A DNA stretch of 13,363 nt, taken from the NCBI GenBank assembly GCA_012727625.1, contig JAAYGP010000188.1:1-13363 (forward strand), given 5' to 3'. Under the pieces are notes generated by a model. It saw nothing but the letters and a program-made list of their open reading frames with translations. It was not told the DNA's origin and did not search any database. This DNA comes from Clostridiaceae bacterium. Its GTDB lineage: Bacteria; Bacillota; Clostridia; DSM-8532. A program made the translations under genes and the position numbers. Below, piece after piece: positions 13,108 to 13,363 of this stretch (position 1 is the stretch's first letter; each line of letters begins with the position of its first letter).

Positions 13108-13192
13108 TGTCAAACTCCCGACTAAGTGCAACCAAAGAATTGTAAAACTAAATGCAACCAGTTCTCTTTTTAGGGGTTGCATTTACTTAGTC
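13108..13192. repeat. Repeated motifs resembling an insertion-sequence end
   Basis: The motif GACTAAGTGCAACC (13120-13133) recurs as AACTAAATGCAACC (13146-13159) and, inverted, as GGTTGCATTTACTTAGTC (13175-13192). The second and third copies form a perfect 10-bp stem, AAATGCAACC/GGTTGCATTT, around a 15-base loop. TGTCAAACTCCC just before the first copy could be the tip. Multiple short repeats at a terminus resemble IS21-type ends, but no transposase is present, so this would be a solo end or an excision remnant. As an alternative, the stem could act as a terminator for a gene entering from either side. Confidence 0.42.
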
Positions 13193-13263
13193 AATTAACT
13201 AAATAACAAAATTGAATGAATCCCTGATGCAGCAATGAAGAGTGAAAATTCTTCGGGATAAAC
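13193..13263. other. Non-coding leader upstream of the last promoter
   Basis: There is no gene. GAAGA-N8-TCTTC near 13230-13252 is a short hairpin. Nothing else is recognised. Confidence 0.3.
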
Positions 13264-13286
13264 TTGACATAAAACCAGGCCAAATT

Positions 13287-13334
13287 GTGCTATATATGGT
13301 ATAATAGAACATGGTAGAATGCCATATACAGCAC
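13287..13334. promoter_or_regulatory. Large inverted repeat around a promoter -10 region
   Basis: GTGCTATATATGG (13287-13299) and CCATATACAGCAC (13322-13334) are complementary at 12 of 13 positions, separated by 22 bases. The spacer begins with TATAAT (13300-13305), preceded by TGG, giving an extended -10 box TGGTATAAT. A consensus TTGACA at 13264-13269 is 30 bases upstream, too far for a standard pair. Two direct repeats, ATGGTATAAT and ATGGTAGAAT, also lie here. Transcription starting near 13312 would leave only one arm in RNA, so a DNA operator is more likely than an RNA hairpin. Confidence 0.6.
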
Positions 13335-13353
13335 ATTTGGGAGGAGTATAAAA

Positions 13354-13363
13354 ATGATTACAC
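13354..13363 (+). CDS. Start of a gene leaving the window
   Basis: A strong GGGAGGAG ribosome site at 13339-13346 stands seven bases before ATG 13354, which reads Met-Ile-Thr before the window ends. Together with the promoter and palindrome upstream, this is a convincing start of a regulated gene. Its product cannot be known from three codons. Confidence 0.6.

Noticed and set aside
13108..13192. CRISPR array
   Set aside because: Only three imperfect motif copies with uneven spacing, one inverted, and no cas genes.

Overview
The window looks like chromosome of a moderately low-GC Gram-positive anaerobe, most likely of the Clostridia. The evidence is strong GGAGG-type ribosome sites, use of TTG and GTG starts, TTGACA/TATAAT-type promoters, and protein families typical of clostridial genomes (DUF1848, diacylglycerol/polyprenol kinase, Asp/Glu racemase-like proteins). 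No species can be named from the sequence alone.

Region 1 (1-6847) is a compact co-directional catabolic operon. It opens with a broken junction: on the minus strand the helix-turn-helix part of an IclR regulator without a start codon, butted against the last ~50 codons of an Asp/Glu racemase-family gene on the plus strand. Then follow an HbpS/GlcG-like protein, an RraA/HMG-aldolase-like protein, a divergent DgoK-like sugar-acid kinase, a DapA/KDG-aldolase-family lyase, a PatB/MalY-type PLP enzyme, a BFD-like [2Fe-2S] protein overlapping a DAO-type FAD oxidoreductase, and a complete second Asp/Glu racemase-family protein. Together these suggest breakdown of an unidentified amino acid or hydroxy/keto acid: racemisation, flavin-dependent oxidation, and lyase/aldolase cleavage. 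I do not recognise the combination as a named pathway.

Region 2 (6848-9418) is decayed. A stretch without a supported gene is followed by a broken thiM fragment with an internal stop, fused to the 3' end of a HAD-hydrolase gene, then an intact thiD and a DUF1848 gene interrupted by a stop and truncated.

Region 3 (9405-12372) is a membrane-lipid module. A TetR regulator is divergent from two tandem paralogous diacylglycerol/polyprenol (SEC59-like) kinases and a six-helix CDF-like membrane protein that lacks the usual metal ligands. The kinase unit was duplicated with its control region: 116 bases align without gaps at an offset of 896 bases, including a palindrome and a promoter. Copy 2 carries its ribosome site and ATG in the wrong frame, so its native N-terminus appears frameshifted.

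Region 4 (12373-13363) holds a nested inverted-repeat element, two gene fragments fused head to head (an unknown C-terminus and a piece of an APH-type phosphotransferase), repeats resembling an insertion-sequence end, and a promoter embedded in a 13-base-arm palindrome in front of a gene that leaves the window after three codons.

The repeated pattern of clean joins between unrelated gene fragments (near 118, 7255, 7663, 9292 and 12840) means either a strongly decaying locus or assembly chimeras; read mapping would settle this.
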